Source: JAVXTH01 sp036642795
GTDB taxonomy: Bacteria > Bacillota_I > Bacilli_A > Erysipelotrichales > Erysipelotrichaceae
Direction: 5' to 3'
NCBI GenBank assembly: GCA_036642795.1
Contig: JAVXTH010000002.1
Location: 68,637-132,636, forward strand
DNA length: 64,000 nt
Position numbers and translations under genes: made by a program. A model generated the notes under the pieces. The model saw only the letters and a list, made by a program, of their open reading frames with translations, made no database searches and was not told where the DNA came from. This document shows, in pieces, positions 51,964 to 59,843 of the stretch. Each line of letters begins with the position of its first letter. Within the stretch, counting starts at the first letter, position 1.

Positions 51964-52428
51964 TTATTTTATTTTGGACAACTTAATAATATAAAAGGCG
52001 ATTGATCCAAAAACTAAGAATAACACAAGTGGTAAAGCCCAAGAAGGCAAAGGTGTTGCACTTGATTGCATCATACCTAAGTAACAGAAAAATGCTACTG
52101 TAATAAGTTTAGCTGTTACAATCAGACTCTTTAGCGTAACATAAACTCGGTTTTTATTTTCTTCCGTAACATTCACTCCGGTATTCCAGCTTTTAGGAAA
52201 TCGTTCAATTAAAGTTAACAACATATATATCACAAACGCAACAATAGGAAGAACTAAAAGTTCGACTTTATCCCCCCATCGATCAACAACACCTGCCGCA
52301 TTATAATGTCCAGGAATTCGTTCTGGAAAGTTACTCCAATTTAAAAGCAAGTAACCAAAATAACTAGCTAAAAATAAAATAGATAAAATGTTCTTAATAA
52401 CATCTAAACGACTACTTTTTGTTTTCAT
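51964..52428 (-). CDS. DUF1648 (SdpI N-terminal-like) membrane protein
   Basis: A 154-residue protein with four TM helices (about 13-30, 56-74, 101-118 and 128-150) and the DUF1648 motif WSNFPERIPGHYNAAGVVDRWGDK near 32-55. This motif is shared with the immunity protein SdpI of the Sdp killing factor, though DUF1648 alone, without the SdpI C-terminal half, is usually of unknown function. GAGGTG precedes the ATG. Single gene, 45 bases after rlmCD on the same strand. Resistance to a bacteriocin would be a guess. Confidence 0.82.
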   Translation of the reverse strand: MKTKSSRLDVIKNILSILFLASYFGYLLLNWSNFPERIPGHYNAAGVVDRWGDKVELLVLPIVAFVIYMLLTLIERFPKSWNTGVNVTEENKNRVYVTLKSLIVTAKLITVAFFCYLGMMQSSATPLPSWALPLVLFLVFGSIAFYIIKLSKIK

Positions 52429-52474
52429 CCTTTAAACACCTCACAAAATATATATCATTCTCCCCACAAATTTA

Positions 52475-53830
52475 TTATTTTCTTGTTAGCAAAACAACAC
52501 TTTCAATATGACTTGTTTGTGGAAATTGATCCACCAGCTCCATCTCTTCACATTCATAATGAAACTTCTTTAAATACTCTAAATCACGAATCTGAGTTGT
52601 CGGATTACAAGAAATATAAATTACCTGCTTTGGATTTAATTTAACTAAAGAAGATAAAAACTTCTCATCACTTCCACTTCTTGGAGGGTCAATAATCACC
52701 ACATCCATTCTTTGATGAGCATTTGCACATTTCTGCATATAGTTACCAGCATCATCACAAATAAAGCGAATATTCTTTATCTGATTCATCGCTGCATTTT
52801 GAATCGCATCCTTCACCGCATCTTTATTTGATTCAACACTGACTACCTCTTTCACATACTTTGCCACGCACATACCAATCGTGCCAATTCCACTATAAGC
52901 ATCCATCACAACTTCCTTACCTTGCCATTTTATTTTAGCTAAGGCTAAGTTATACAACTGTTGTGTTTGATCATGATTAATTTGGTAAAAAGACTTCGCC
53001 GATATTTTAAATTTAAGCCCACAAAGTGTATCTTCAACATAACCTGGGCCATAAAGAATTCTTTCTTCATCGCCTAATACAATGCTTGTTTTCCGTGTGT
53101 TAATATTTTGAATAATGGTTTTAATTTCCGGATGTTTCGCGCATAAACTTTGGATAAAATTCTTCCTTCCCGGAAAATTCTGAGATGTAATTACTAAAAC
53201 TACCATCACTTGATTTGTCGTTACGGCTTTGCGAATCAACACATGTCGTAATAAGCCACTACGTCGATTTTCATCGTAAGGTTCAATATGCATCTTCTTC
53301 ACCAATTGAATGATATCCATAATCAATTGATCACTTTTTTGATCATGAAGCAAACAGCCCTCAAAAGGAATAATTTGATGTGTGTTCTCTTCATAAAATC
53401 CCGCTAAAAAACCTCTGCTTCGATCACGTGCAAAAGATACAATCATCTTATTACGGTAATGATACGGATCATCCATTCCGATAACATCATTCACTTTAAT
53501 ATGATTCACATTGCTATGCTTAATCTGTAATTGAATTTCCTTCTTTTTCATTCTCTTTTGTGCTTCATAATCAATATGTAACAGTTGACAACTTCCACAC
53601 TTATTATAGATAGGACATTTCACAGCGCAACGATTAGGCGAAGAATTTACTACCTTGATGCAAGTTGCCGCATAACCAAACTTCAATCGTTTGTCGACCC
53701 GCACCATAACTTCTTCATTCTCTAATACTTGGCTGATGAAAAGGCGATCGTTTTTCACGCTCACCTCACCGATTCCATCTTGATTTATATGATTCACTTT
53801 TACTTTAAAAGTACTTCCTTCTTTTAGCAT
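52475..53830 (-). CDS. rlmCD: 23S rRNA (uracil-5-)-methyltransferase RlmCD/RumA
   Basis: A 451-residue SAM-dependent methyltransferase of the TrmA/RumA family. Order: TRAM domain (1-55), an iron-sulphur motif with CAVKCPIYNKCGSCQ (Cys ligands near 75-90), Rossmann domain with MDAYSGIGTIGMCVA near 300, VVIIDPPRSGSDEKFL near 375 and the catalytic Cys in YISCNPTTQIRDL. B. subtilis RlmCD methylates U747 and U1939 of 23S rRNA with one enzyme. The start ATG is 11 bases after GAGGAAG. Its start overlaps the HAD gene stop by 7 bases, so they are co-transcribed. Confidence 0.9.
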   Translation of the reverse strand: MLKEGSTFKVKVNHINQDGIGEVSVKNDRLFISQVLENEEVMVRVDKRLKFGYAATCIKVVNSSPNRCAVKCPIYNKCGSCQLLHIDYEAQKRMKKKEIQLQIKHSNVNHIKVNDVIGMDDPYHYRNKMIVSFARDRSRGFLAGFYEENTHQIIPFEGCLLHDQKSDQLIMDIIQLVKKMHIEPYDENRRSGLLRHVLIRKAVTTNQVMVVLVITSQNFPGRKNFIQSLCAKHPEIKTIIQNINTRKTSIVLGDEERILYGPGYVEDTLCGLKFKISAKSFYQINHDQTQQLYNLALAKIKWQGKEVVMDAYSGIGTIGMCVAKYVKEVVSVESNKDAVKDAIQNAAMNQIKNIRFICDDAGNYMQKCANAHQRMDVVIIDPPRSGSDEKFLSSLVKLNPKQVIYISCNPTTQIRDLEYLKKFHYECEEMELVDQFPQTSHIESVVLLTRK

Positions 53831-54435
53831 ACTTCTTCCTCAATGAAACGCTCAATATCTTCCTTCACTTGTTTAAAGTCATGGAAAACAACACCATGTA
53901 TACCTAATGCGATGGCTTGCTCAATGTTTGCTTTTAGATCATCGATAAAAATACATTCATTTGATCGCAATTCATATTTTCGTAATAAAGATTTATATAT
54001 TTCCGCATCTGGCTTAACTAAACCAACTTGATAAGATAAAATCATCCCATCAAAATCATCAAAAAAATGATTCATATTACTTATATAATCATGAGAACCA
54101 GCAGACAAGTTTGATAATAAATAAATCTTATAACCGGCTTTTTGAAGTGAATAAGCATAAGCTAATTCTTCCTCTTTACATACCATCATATTCATCCAAT
54201 TACCAATCATCATTTTAATATTCGCTGCATCTTTAGGATATTGCTTTATTAATATTTGCTCACAATCACCATAATCAAGAGTACCCTCATCCACCGCTAA
54301 CCACTCTGGTGAATGAAATATGATCTCACATAGATGCTTTCTTAACTCATGATCTTGGATCATTTCTTTATAATAAGGATCGGGTTGGAAATCAATTAAC
54401 ACATTGCCAATATCAAAGATAATATTCTTTATCAT
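53824..54435 (-). CDS. HAD-superfamily hydrolase
   Basis: A 203-residue HAD subfamily IA phosphatase. Motif I DIGNVLIDF (catalytic Asp8, with N instead of the second Asp at +2), motif II YLLSNLSAG near 104-112, motif III GLVKPDAEIY near 137-146 with Lys, and motif IV CIFIDDLKANIEQA near 160. Replacement of the second Asp by Asn in motif I (DIGNV) is standard for the YihX/epoxide hydrolase-type branch. Substrate unknown, perhaps a sugar phosphate. AAGGG precedes the ATG. It overlaps rlmCD by 7 bases. Confidence 0.9.
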   Translation of the reverse strand: MIKNIIFDIGNVLIDFQPDPYYKEMIQDHELRKHLCEIIFHSPEWLAVDEGTLDYGDCEQILIKQYPKDAANIKMMIGNWMNMMVCKEEELAYAYSLQKAGYKIYLLSNLSAGSHDYISNMNHFFDDFDGMILSYQVGLVKPDAEIYKSLLRKYELRSNECIFIDDLKANIEQAIALGIHGVVFHDFKQVKEDIERFIEEEVC

Positions 54436-54525
54436 ATGTGAGCCCTTCTTTCATCTTGCTGTTTAATTATAACATAAAGATAAGCAGCTACCGTAAAAGA
54501 TTTGTTAATATTTTAATGAAAAAGC

Positions 54526-54798
54526 TTAACTTTCCATTTTAGCCTCAATCCAAATTTTTAATATTTCTAAAGGCTGAAATCCATTTACTTGTCCAAGTAA
54601 ACAGTCTTTACGCATTAAGACAACACAGGGTAATGCTTCAATTTTATATTTCTCTATAAAGTCTAAATGTTGCTTCCCCTCCCAAATCATCACTTCCAAA
54701 TTTGGATACAATTCACCTAATTCTAATAAATTTGCTTTCATAGAAATACAATTGGCACATCCATCCATCAACAATTGAATGATTTGATATTCTTTCAT
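54526..54798 (-). CDS. Thioredoxin-like protein coupled to pflA
   Basis: A 90-residue thioredoxin-fold protein with a CxxC active site (GCANC near 14-18) and a cis-proline region KIEALPCVVLMR near 53-64. It is shorter than thioredoxin (about 105) and lacks the WCGPC wording, so it may be a dedicated reductant. It starts 3 bases after the stop of the pflA-like gene, so it is co-expressed; a reductant for the radical-SAM enzyme or its target is a possible role. AAGGATT precedes the ATG. Confidence 0.75.
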   Translation of the reverse strand: MKEYQIIQLLMDGCANCISMKANLLELGELYPNLEVMIWEGKQHLDFIEKYKIEALPCVVLMRKDCLLGQVNGFQPLEILKIWIEAKMES

Positions 54799-54801
54799 AA
54801 C

Positions 54802-55533
54802 TTAATCCTTCACTTTCAATATTGATTTCGCAAGCTTCATCTCAGCCTCACTTGGCTGTTTCGTCTTCTTTAATGGATAATCAATTCCTAGTTTTTCATA
54901 CTTTGAAATACCCATCGTATGATAAGGTAACACTTCAATCTTTTCAATTGTTTTTAACGTATCTAAAAAAGCCCTCAATTCACTCAAATAAACAGGATTA
55001 CTTGTAATTCCTGGAACTAATACATGCCGTATCCACATTCCCTTTTGATGATCACTTAAATAGGTTGCGAACTTCAGGATATTGTTATTTGATTGTTTGG
55101 TTAACTTCAAATGCTCTTGATTATCAATATGTTTAATATCTAATAAAAATAAGTCACATACCTTTAAAAGCTCATCAAATTGCTTCCTTACTTTCTCATT
55201 ACTTTCATCAAAAATAATTCCCGAAGTATCAATGCAAGTATGATAACCTAACTTCTTTAATTCCTTAAACAAAGAAAGCACAAAATCCATTTGAAGCAAA
55301 GGTTCTCCTCCACTTAATGTAACCCCACCATCTTTAAAAATATAGTTCTTATATTTTTGAACTTCACTTAGTATTTCTTCAACACTATAAGAATGTCCCT
55401 TTCCAATTTCCCAAGTATCTGGATTATGACAATAGGCACAACGCATCGGACAACCTTGCATAAAAATCACAAAGCGAACACCTGGCCCATCAACCGTCCC
55501 AAAGCTTTCAAATGAATGAACATTAGCAATCAT
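54802..55533 (-). CDS. pflA: Pyruvate formate-lyase activating enzyme (radical SAM)
   Basis: A 243-residue radical-SAM enzyme that uses a [4Fe-4S] cluster and SAM to create the glycyl radical in pyruvate formate-lyase. The cluster motif is CPMRCAYC in MQGCPMRCAYCHNPDTWE (about 27-45), followed by GGVTLSGGEPLLQMDFVL near 68-85 and LLDIKHIDNQEH near 130. Length and wording fit PflA, not a distant glycyl-radical activase with the extra ferredoxin insert. AAGGAAGTG precedes the ATG. No pflB gene is in this window, although it usually lies next to pflA. Confidence 0.92.
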   Translation of the reverse strand: MIANVHSFESFGTVDGPGVRFVIFMQGCPMRCAYCHNPDTWEIGKGHSYSVEEILSEVQKYKNYIFKDGGVTLSGGEPLLQMDFVLSLFKELKKLGYHTCIDTSGIIFDESNEKVRKQFDELLKVCDLFLLDIKHIDNQEHLKLTKQSNNNILKFATYLSDHQKGMWIRHVLVPGITSNPVYLSELRAFLDTLKTIEKIEVLPYHTMGISKYEKLGIDYPLKKTKQPSEAEMKLAKSILKVKD

Positions 55534-55641
55534 CCTGTATCACTTCCTTTATGTTTTAATTATAACACGTTCGTTTATTGATATTTATAAGAATCTCAAA
55601 AATAAAAATTTAGGAAATGCGCATCAACCCTAAAAAAATGG

Positions 55642-55647
55642 TACAAT
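55642..55647 (+). promoter_or_regulatory. Candidate promoter of the SNF2 gene
   Basis: TG-G-TACAAT, an extended -10 with TACAAT at 55642-55647, 32 bases before the ATG at 55679. No good -35 seen. Confidence 0.35.
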
Positions 55648-55678
55648 ATAGAGTGCAGTAAACAAAGGATGTGCTAAT

Positions 55679-58600
55679 ATGGAATTCAGTGAAGATCAAA
55701 TCAAAGAAATTGCCAATGACCCTAAAATATATGAAGAAGGTTTGGCCTATTATAAGTCAGGTTGTGTCGTTTCCATTGATATCGATGATTTTTCCCAAAA
55801 AGAAGATATCCTCGTCAATTCAACCCTTAAAATAGATAAAAAGTATTATGAAGTCAATATTGCGATTGATCGCGATGATTATGTTGTTCGTGCACATCTA
55901 TGTAATTGTGTTAAAAATTCTCCGATTGCGGTATGTTCCCATATGATAGCTGTTTTATTTAAAATGCAAGATCAAAATGAACGCAAACAAGTTCAAAAAG
56001 TTGAAACATTACGTATTCATGATCCTTATGTTGATTCTTTAATTCATCAATATGAACATGAAAATATTTATTCAGCTTTAGCTTTAAGTTTAAATGAAAA
56101 GATTCAATTAGAACCCGTCATTGAAATTAAAACAAATAAAGTTGCTTCCGTAACTTTAAAAGTAGGTAAAGAAAAAAAGTATATTATCCGTGACTTTTAT
56201 AAATTCTTTCAAGACATTGAAGAAAGTGCAAATGTTCGTTATGGGAAAGATTTATGCTTCGTTCATAATCTAAATAGTTTTGATGCAAGCGCTAAATTAT
56301 TAATTCAATTCTTAAGTTCTCATCTTCATGATAATTTATATTATAGCGAAAACAACCAAGTTCAATTCGTCCTTGATCGCCGTTCTTTATCTTTAACACC
56401 CAGTTCTTTAGATCAATTCTTTTCGTATTATATCGATCAAGATGTCATGTTTCGTTACCAAGAAAGAATGCTGACAAATGTCAAGTTTATGGATAAAAAC
56501 CCTGATTTCTTCTTGACTTGTCGAATGGATGAAGAAGGTAATTATCACTTTGAATGCAACGAATATCACTTTAAGATACTTCAAGGTAATCAACATATCT
56601 ATATCTTATGGAATCGTTATTTATATCGTTGTGATGAGGCTTATACAAAAGCTTGTGGCAGGATATTAGAAGCGTTTCAACTGAAAGGAGCACCGCTTGA
56701 TTTAAGCAAAGAACAAATGCCTGCTTTCTATAACAATGTGCTTTTTAATATTCAAGATTATATGAATTTAATTGGCGAAGATATCAGTGAATTTGCCCCT
56801 TCTCCTTTAGTTTGTCGTCTGTATTTAGATATGCCTAACTTACAAACCCTCACCGCTCGCCTTTTATATAATTATGGAAATATGGAATTCAATGCATTTG
56901 AGGATATCCATCATCCTGCTCGTGATGTGAAAACCGAAATTATGGTTCGATTATTATTGATGCGTTATATGTCACATAGTGATCCTCAACAAGGTTGTGC
57001 TGTTTTAGAGAATTCGCAAGATTTAATGTTTGAGTTCTTTCATCATGGTTTAGAAGAACTAGGCAAATATTGTGAAATATATGGTAGTGATACATTTAAA
57101 ACAATGCAAGTAAAAGAACGGGTTTCAATATCAATGGGCGTACGTTTAAAGAGTAATTTACTTGAGATTAACTTTGACACCTATGACTTCCCGATTGAAG
57201 AATTAGAAAATGTCTTAAAAGCATATCGTTTAAATAAAAAATACTATCGAATGCGAAATGGTAGTTTTGTGAACATTGAAGATAGTGCTTTAAAAGAGCT
57301 TTCACAAATTATGGATGGTATGAAAGTAAGCGACCAACAATTAAGTAAAGGCGTATTAGAGGTACCTAAATACCGTTCTCTTTATTTAGATAATAGTATG
57401 AAAGCTAGTAACATGATGAAAATCGAACGAGATCATGGCTTTAAAGATATTATTAAAAGTATAAAAAACATTCAAGATAGTGATTATGAAGTTCCATTAA
57501 ATCAAAAAGATATTCTTCGTAATTATCAAAAAACGGGATTCCGTTGGCTAAAAACAATGGCCGTTTATGGCTTTGGTGGCATACTAGCGGATGATATGGG
57601 AATTGGTAAGACCTTACAGGTTATCACTCTTCTAGAGGATCAAAAGCAAGTGCAACCAGGTACCATATCACTTGTTATATGCCCTAGTTCTTTAATCTTA
57701 AATTGGGAAAGTGAAATCAAGAAATTCTCCTCTGATTTAACTTCTATTATTATCAACGGTCATAGTGAAGAAAGAATAAAACAAATTAAGAAAATTAAAA
57801 AATATGATGTTGTCATCACTTCTTATGATTATCTAAAGCGTGATATTGAAGCTTATGAAGGCTTTGAATTCACCTATCAATTCATTGATGAAGCACAATA
57901 TATTAAAAACCATAATACCAAAAATGCTCAAAGTGTAAAACAAATAAAGAGTGAACATCGTTTTGCCTTAACGGGGACACCAATCGAAAACTCACTTGCG
58001 GAATTATGGTCCATCTTTGATTATTTAATGCCTGGTTACCTATTCAATTATGCTTACTTTAAAAAAGAATATGAAGTTGCGATTGTAAGAGATCATGATA
58101 TGCAAGCCTTAGCAGCTTTAAAGCGATTAGTTGAACCATTTATTTTACGTCGTGTTAAAAAAGATGTTTTAAAAGAACTTCCTGAAAAAGTAGAAAGAAC
58201 TTTATTAGTTGATTTAAATGATGAAACCAGAAAATTATACAATGCGAATGTAGCCTTAATTAAGAAAGATTTAACTTCAATTTCAAAACAAAAATTTAAC
58301 TCTAGCCATATTATGATTCTATCGATGCTTACAAAGCTTCGCCAATTGTGTTGTGATCCCCGTTTGATTTATGATAACTATCAAGATGGTTCCGCTAAAC
58401 TAGATGCTTGTATGGAACTTATTCAAACCTGTTTAGAAGCCCATAAAAAGATCCTCATCTTTTCTCAATTCACTTCTTTATTGTCCTTATTAGAGAAAGA
58501 ATTAGAAAAACAGTCCATTCCTTATTATCTATTAAAGGGTTCTACCCCTAAAATGCAACGCCAACATTTAGTCAATAGCTTTAATAATAATCAAATCCCG

Positions 58601-58897
58601 GTCTTTTTAATATCTCTTAAAGCCGGAGGAACTGGACTTAATTTAACCGGTGCCGAAGTTGTCATTCACTTTGATCCATGGTGGAATATATCAACTCAAA
58701 ATCAAGCTACTGATCGTGCCTATCGCATCGGCCAACATAACAATGTTCAAGTATTTAAGTTAATCAGTAAAGATACCATTGAAGAAAGAATTATGGAACT
58801 TCAAAGTAAAAAACAATCACTAAGTGATTCCATTATTAATAACAATGAAGGTATCATTAATCAAATGTCATTAAATGAAATATTAGCCTTATTCTAA
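55679..58897 (+). CDS. SWIM-SNF2 family helicase
   Basis: A 1072-residue SF2 ATPase. N-terminal SWIM zinc finger near 80-100 (LCNCVKNSPIAVCSHMIAVL, CxC and CxH), a long middle region of the bacterial SNF2-associated type, then the SNF2 core: ADDMGIGKTLQ (Walker A, about 640), FIDEAQYIKNH (DEAQ), LTGTPIENSLAELWSIFD, and the C-terminal half with GTGLNLTGAEVVIHFDPWWN and QATDRAYRIGQ near 1020. These proteins are frequent in Firmicutes and are thought to act in DNA repair or transcription-related remodelling. AAAGGATG precedes the ATG. Divergent from pflA and ended by a good terminator. Confidence 0.92.
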   Translation: MEFSEDQIKEIANDPKIYEEGLAYYKSGCVVSIDIDDFSQKEDILVNSTLKIDKKYYEVNIAIDRDDYVVRAHLCNCVKNSPIAVCSHMIAVLFKMQDQNERKQVQKVETLRIHDPYVDSLIHQYEHENIYSALALSLNEKIQLEPVIEIKTNKVASVTLKVGKEKKYIIRDFYKFFQDIEESANVRYGKDLCFVHNLNSFDASAKLLIQFLSSHLHDNLYYSENNQVQFVLDRRSLSLTPSSLDQFFSYYIDQDVMFRYQERMLTNVKFMDKNPDFFLTCRMDEEGNYHFECNEYHFKILQGNQHIYILWNRYLYRCDEAYTKACGRILEAFQLKGAPLDLSKEQMPAFYNNVLFNIQDYMNLIGEDISEFAPSPLVCRLYLDMPNLQTLTARLLYNYGNMEFNAFEDIHHPARDVKTEIMVRLLLMRYMSHSDPQQGCAVLENSQDLMFEFFHHGLEELGKYCEIYGSDTFKTMQVKERVSISMGVRLKSNLLEINFDTYDFPIEELENVLKAYRLNKKYYRMRNGSFVNIEDSALKELSQIMDGMKVSDQQLSKGVLEVPKYRSLYLDNSMKASNMMKIERDHGFKDIIKSIKNIQDSDYEVPLNQKDILRNYQKTGFRWLKTMAVYGFGGILADDMGIGKTLQVITLLEDQKQVQPGTISLVICPSSLILNWESEIKKFSSDLTSIIINGHSEERIKQIKKIKKYDVVITSYDYLKRDIEAYEGFEFTYQFIDEAQYIKNHNTKNAQSVKQIKSEHRFALTGTPIENSLAELWSIFDYLMPGYLFNYAYFKKEYEVAIVRDHDMQALAALKRLVEPFILRRVKKDVLKELPEKVERTLLVDLNDETRKLYNANVALIKKDLTSISKQKFNSSHIMILSMLTKLRQLCCDPRLIYDNYQDGSAKLDACMELIQTCLEAHKKILIFSQFTSLLSLLEKELEKQSIPYYLLKGSTPKMQRQHLVNSFNNNQIPVFLISLKAGGTGLNLTGAEVVIHFDPWWNISTQNQATDRAYRIGQHNNVQVFKLISKDTIEERIMELQSKKQSLSDSIINNNEGIINQMSLNEILALF

Positions 58898-58919
58898 CCC
58901 ATTGAAAGATGGGTTTTTT
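58896..58919. terminator. Bidirectional terminator after the SNF2 gene
   Basis: Stem AACCCAT/ATGGGTT (58896-58902, 58909-58915) followed by a T-run (58914-58919) on the plus strand; the right arm abuts the stop codon of the convergent 59-residue gene. Confidence 0.8.
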
Positions 58920-59097
58920 ATAACAATTTTAAATATTCACTCCATTTCTCTTCACGAATCGGCATTGGAAAATGATTATCAAAATATAAAACAAGCGCTG
59001 GTTTAATTTGATTCCATTGATCTTTAAATTCATAATGAGTTAAATGTCCTGTTTTAATTAAATATTTAGCTTGGCCATGATAATTAAAATATGTCAT
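58918..59097 (-). CDS. Small 59-residue protein, conserved-looking
   Basis: A short gene: ATG at 59097, preceded by GAGGTG with 5-base spacing, and ending with TAA at 58918. The protein starts MTYFNYHGQAKYLI and contains HYEFKDQWNQIKPALVLYF and PMPIREEKWSEYLKLL. The pattern NYH-x-x-AK-x-L-I, PALVLYF, PMPIRE-x-x-W-x-EYL resembles short proteins annotated in related bacteria as thermostable hemolysin delta-VPH-like, a poor name; I do not know the true function. It has no signal peptide or TM helix, and many aromatic and His residues. Good codon use and a proper ribosome site support a real gene. Confidence 0.75.
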   Translation of the reverse strand: MTYFNYHGQAKYLIKTGHLTHYEFKDQWNQIKPALVLYFDNHFPMPIREEKWSEYLKLL

Positions 59098-59130
59098 TGT
59101 ATCACCTCACTACAAGTGTGTGATTGAATC

Positions 59131-59155
59131 TTATCGCTCATTCATAAAGCGATAA
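59131..59155. promoter_or_regulatory. Inverted repeat between the small gene and pyrR
   Basis: Arms TTATCGCT and AGCGATAA (59131-59138, 59148-59155), 9-base loop, lying upstream of both divergent genes. It may be a regulator site; it is not placed as a leader attenuator. Confidence 0.4.
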
Positions 59156-59193
59156 AACAGAACATTTTATTGCTTAAGAATACTCTCAAATGA

Positions 59194-59221
59194 TTGCACT
59201 TTTATGCGTTCATGATATACT
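59194..59221 (+). promoter_or_regulatory. Promoter of pyrR
   Basis: TTGCAC (59194-59199), 16-base spacer, TATACT (59216-59221) with an upstream TGA extension. The start would be near 59228, close to the ribosome site at 59246-59252. Confidence 0.5.
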
Positions 59222-59256
59222 TATAGTACGTAATTAGCGTTTAAAAGGAGATCATT

Positions 59257-59772
59257 ATGGAAACAAAAGAAATCTTAGATGCACAAGGTATGCGCCGTTC
59301 CTTAACCCGTATCACGCATGAAATAATTGAACGTAATAAAGGCGTTGATAATTTAATTTTAGTTGGAATTAAAACTCGCGGAGAATTTTTAGCAAACCGT
59401 ATTTGCGATATGATTGAAGCCGTTGAAGGCGTACGCGTTGAATGTGTTTCACTTGATATTAACCATTGGCGTGATGATTTAGATCAAGAACATCCCCTAC
59501 CCGATGGTCATCTACCAGTACGCGATAAAAAAGTCATTTTAGTCGATGATGTATTATTTAAAGGCCGTACCGTACGAGCTGCCATGGATGCGATTATGCA
59601 TTATGGTCGCGCCAAAGAAATTCAATTAGCTGTTTTAGTTGATCGAGGTCATCGTGAATTACCGATTCGTGCCGATTATATTGGCAAGAATATTCCAAGT
59701 AGTATCCAAGAAGTGATTCGCGTTAAAATGATTGAATACGATGATTGTGATAGTATTGTAATCTCCAAATAA
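59257..59772 (+). CDS. pyrR: PyrR bifunctional pyrimidine regulator / uracil phosphoribosyltransferase
   Basis: A 171-residue PyrR: type I phosphoribosyltransferase fold with the PRPP-binding motif VILVDDVLFKGRTVRAAMDA near 93-112, IGIKTRG region VGIKTRGEFLANRI near 36-49, and LVDRGHRELPIRADYIGKN near 128-146. PyrR binds pyr-operon mRNA in response to UMP and makes some UMP from uracil. Here pyrR stands alone: no pyrP, pyrB or other pyr gene follows, and no PyrR-type antiterminator is seen upstream, so it would act in trans or only as an enzyme. GGAG precedes the ATG by 8 bases. Confidence 0.92.
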   Translation: METKEILDAQGMRRSLTRITHEIIERNKGVDNLILVGIKTRGEFLANRICDMIEAVEGVRVECVSLDINHWRDDLDQEHPLPDGHLPVRDKKVILVDDVLFKGRTVRAAMDAIMHYGRAKEIQLAVLVDRGHRELPIRADYIGKNIPSSIQEVIRVKMIEYDDCDSIVISK

Positions 59773-59790
59773 AAAAAGCATAAATGAGCA

Positions 59791-59826
59791 TGCACCCCAC
59801 TTGTTATCGATAACGAGTGGGGTGCA
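59791..59826. terminator. 18-bp stem between pyrR and the hexosaminidase gene
   Basis: Arms TGCACCCCACTTGTTATC and GATAACGAGTGGGGTGCA (59791-59808, 59809-59826) form one long near-perfect palindrome with a single T-G pair. Both flanks are T- or A-rich. It probably terminates both convergent genes, but the stem is much longer than other terminators here. Confidence 0.7.
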
Positions 59827-59843
59827 TTTCACTTTGTGCCTTT

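Noticed and set aside
59098..59256. PyrR-binding antiterminator in the pyrR leader
   Set aside because: I cannot draw the anti-antiterminator loop with its conserved sequence, and the predicted transcript start leaves too short a leader.
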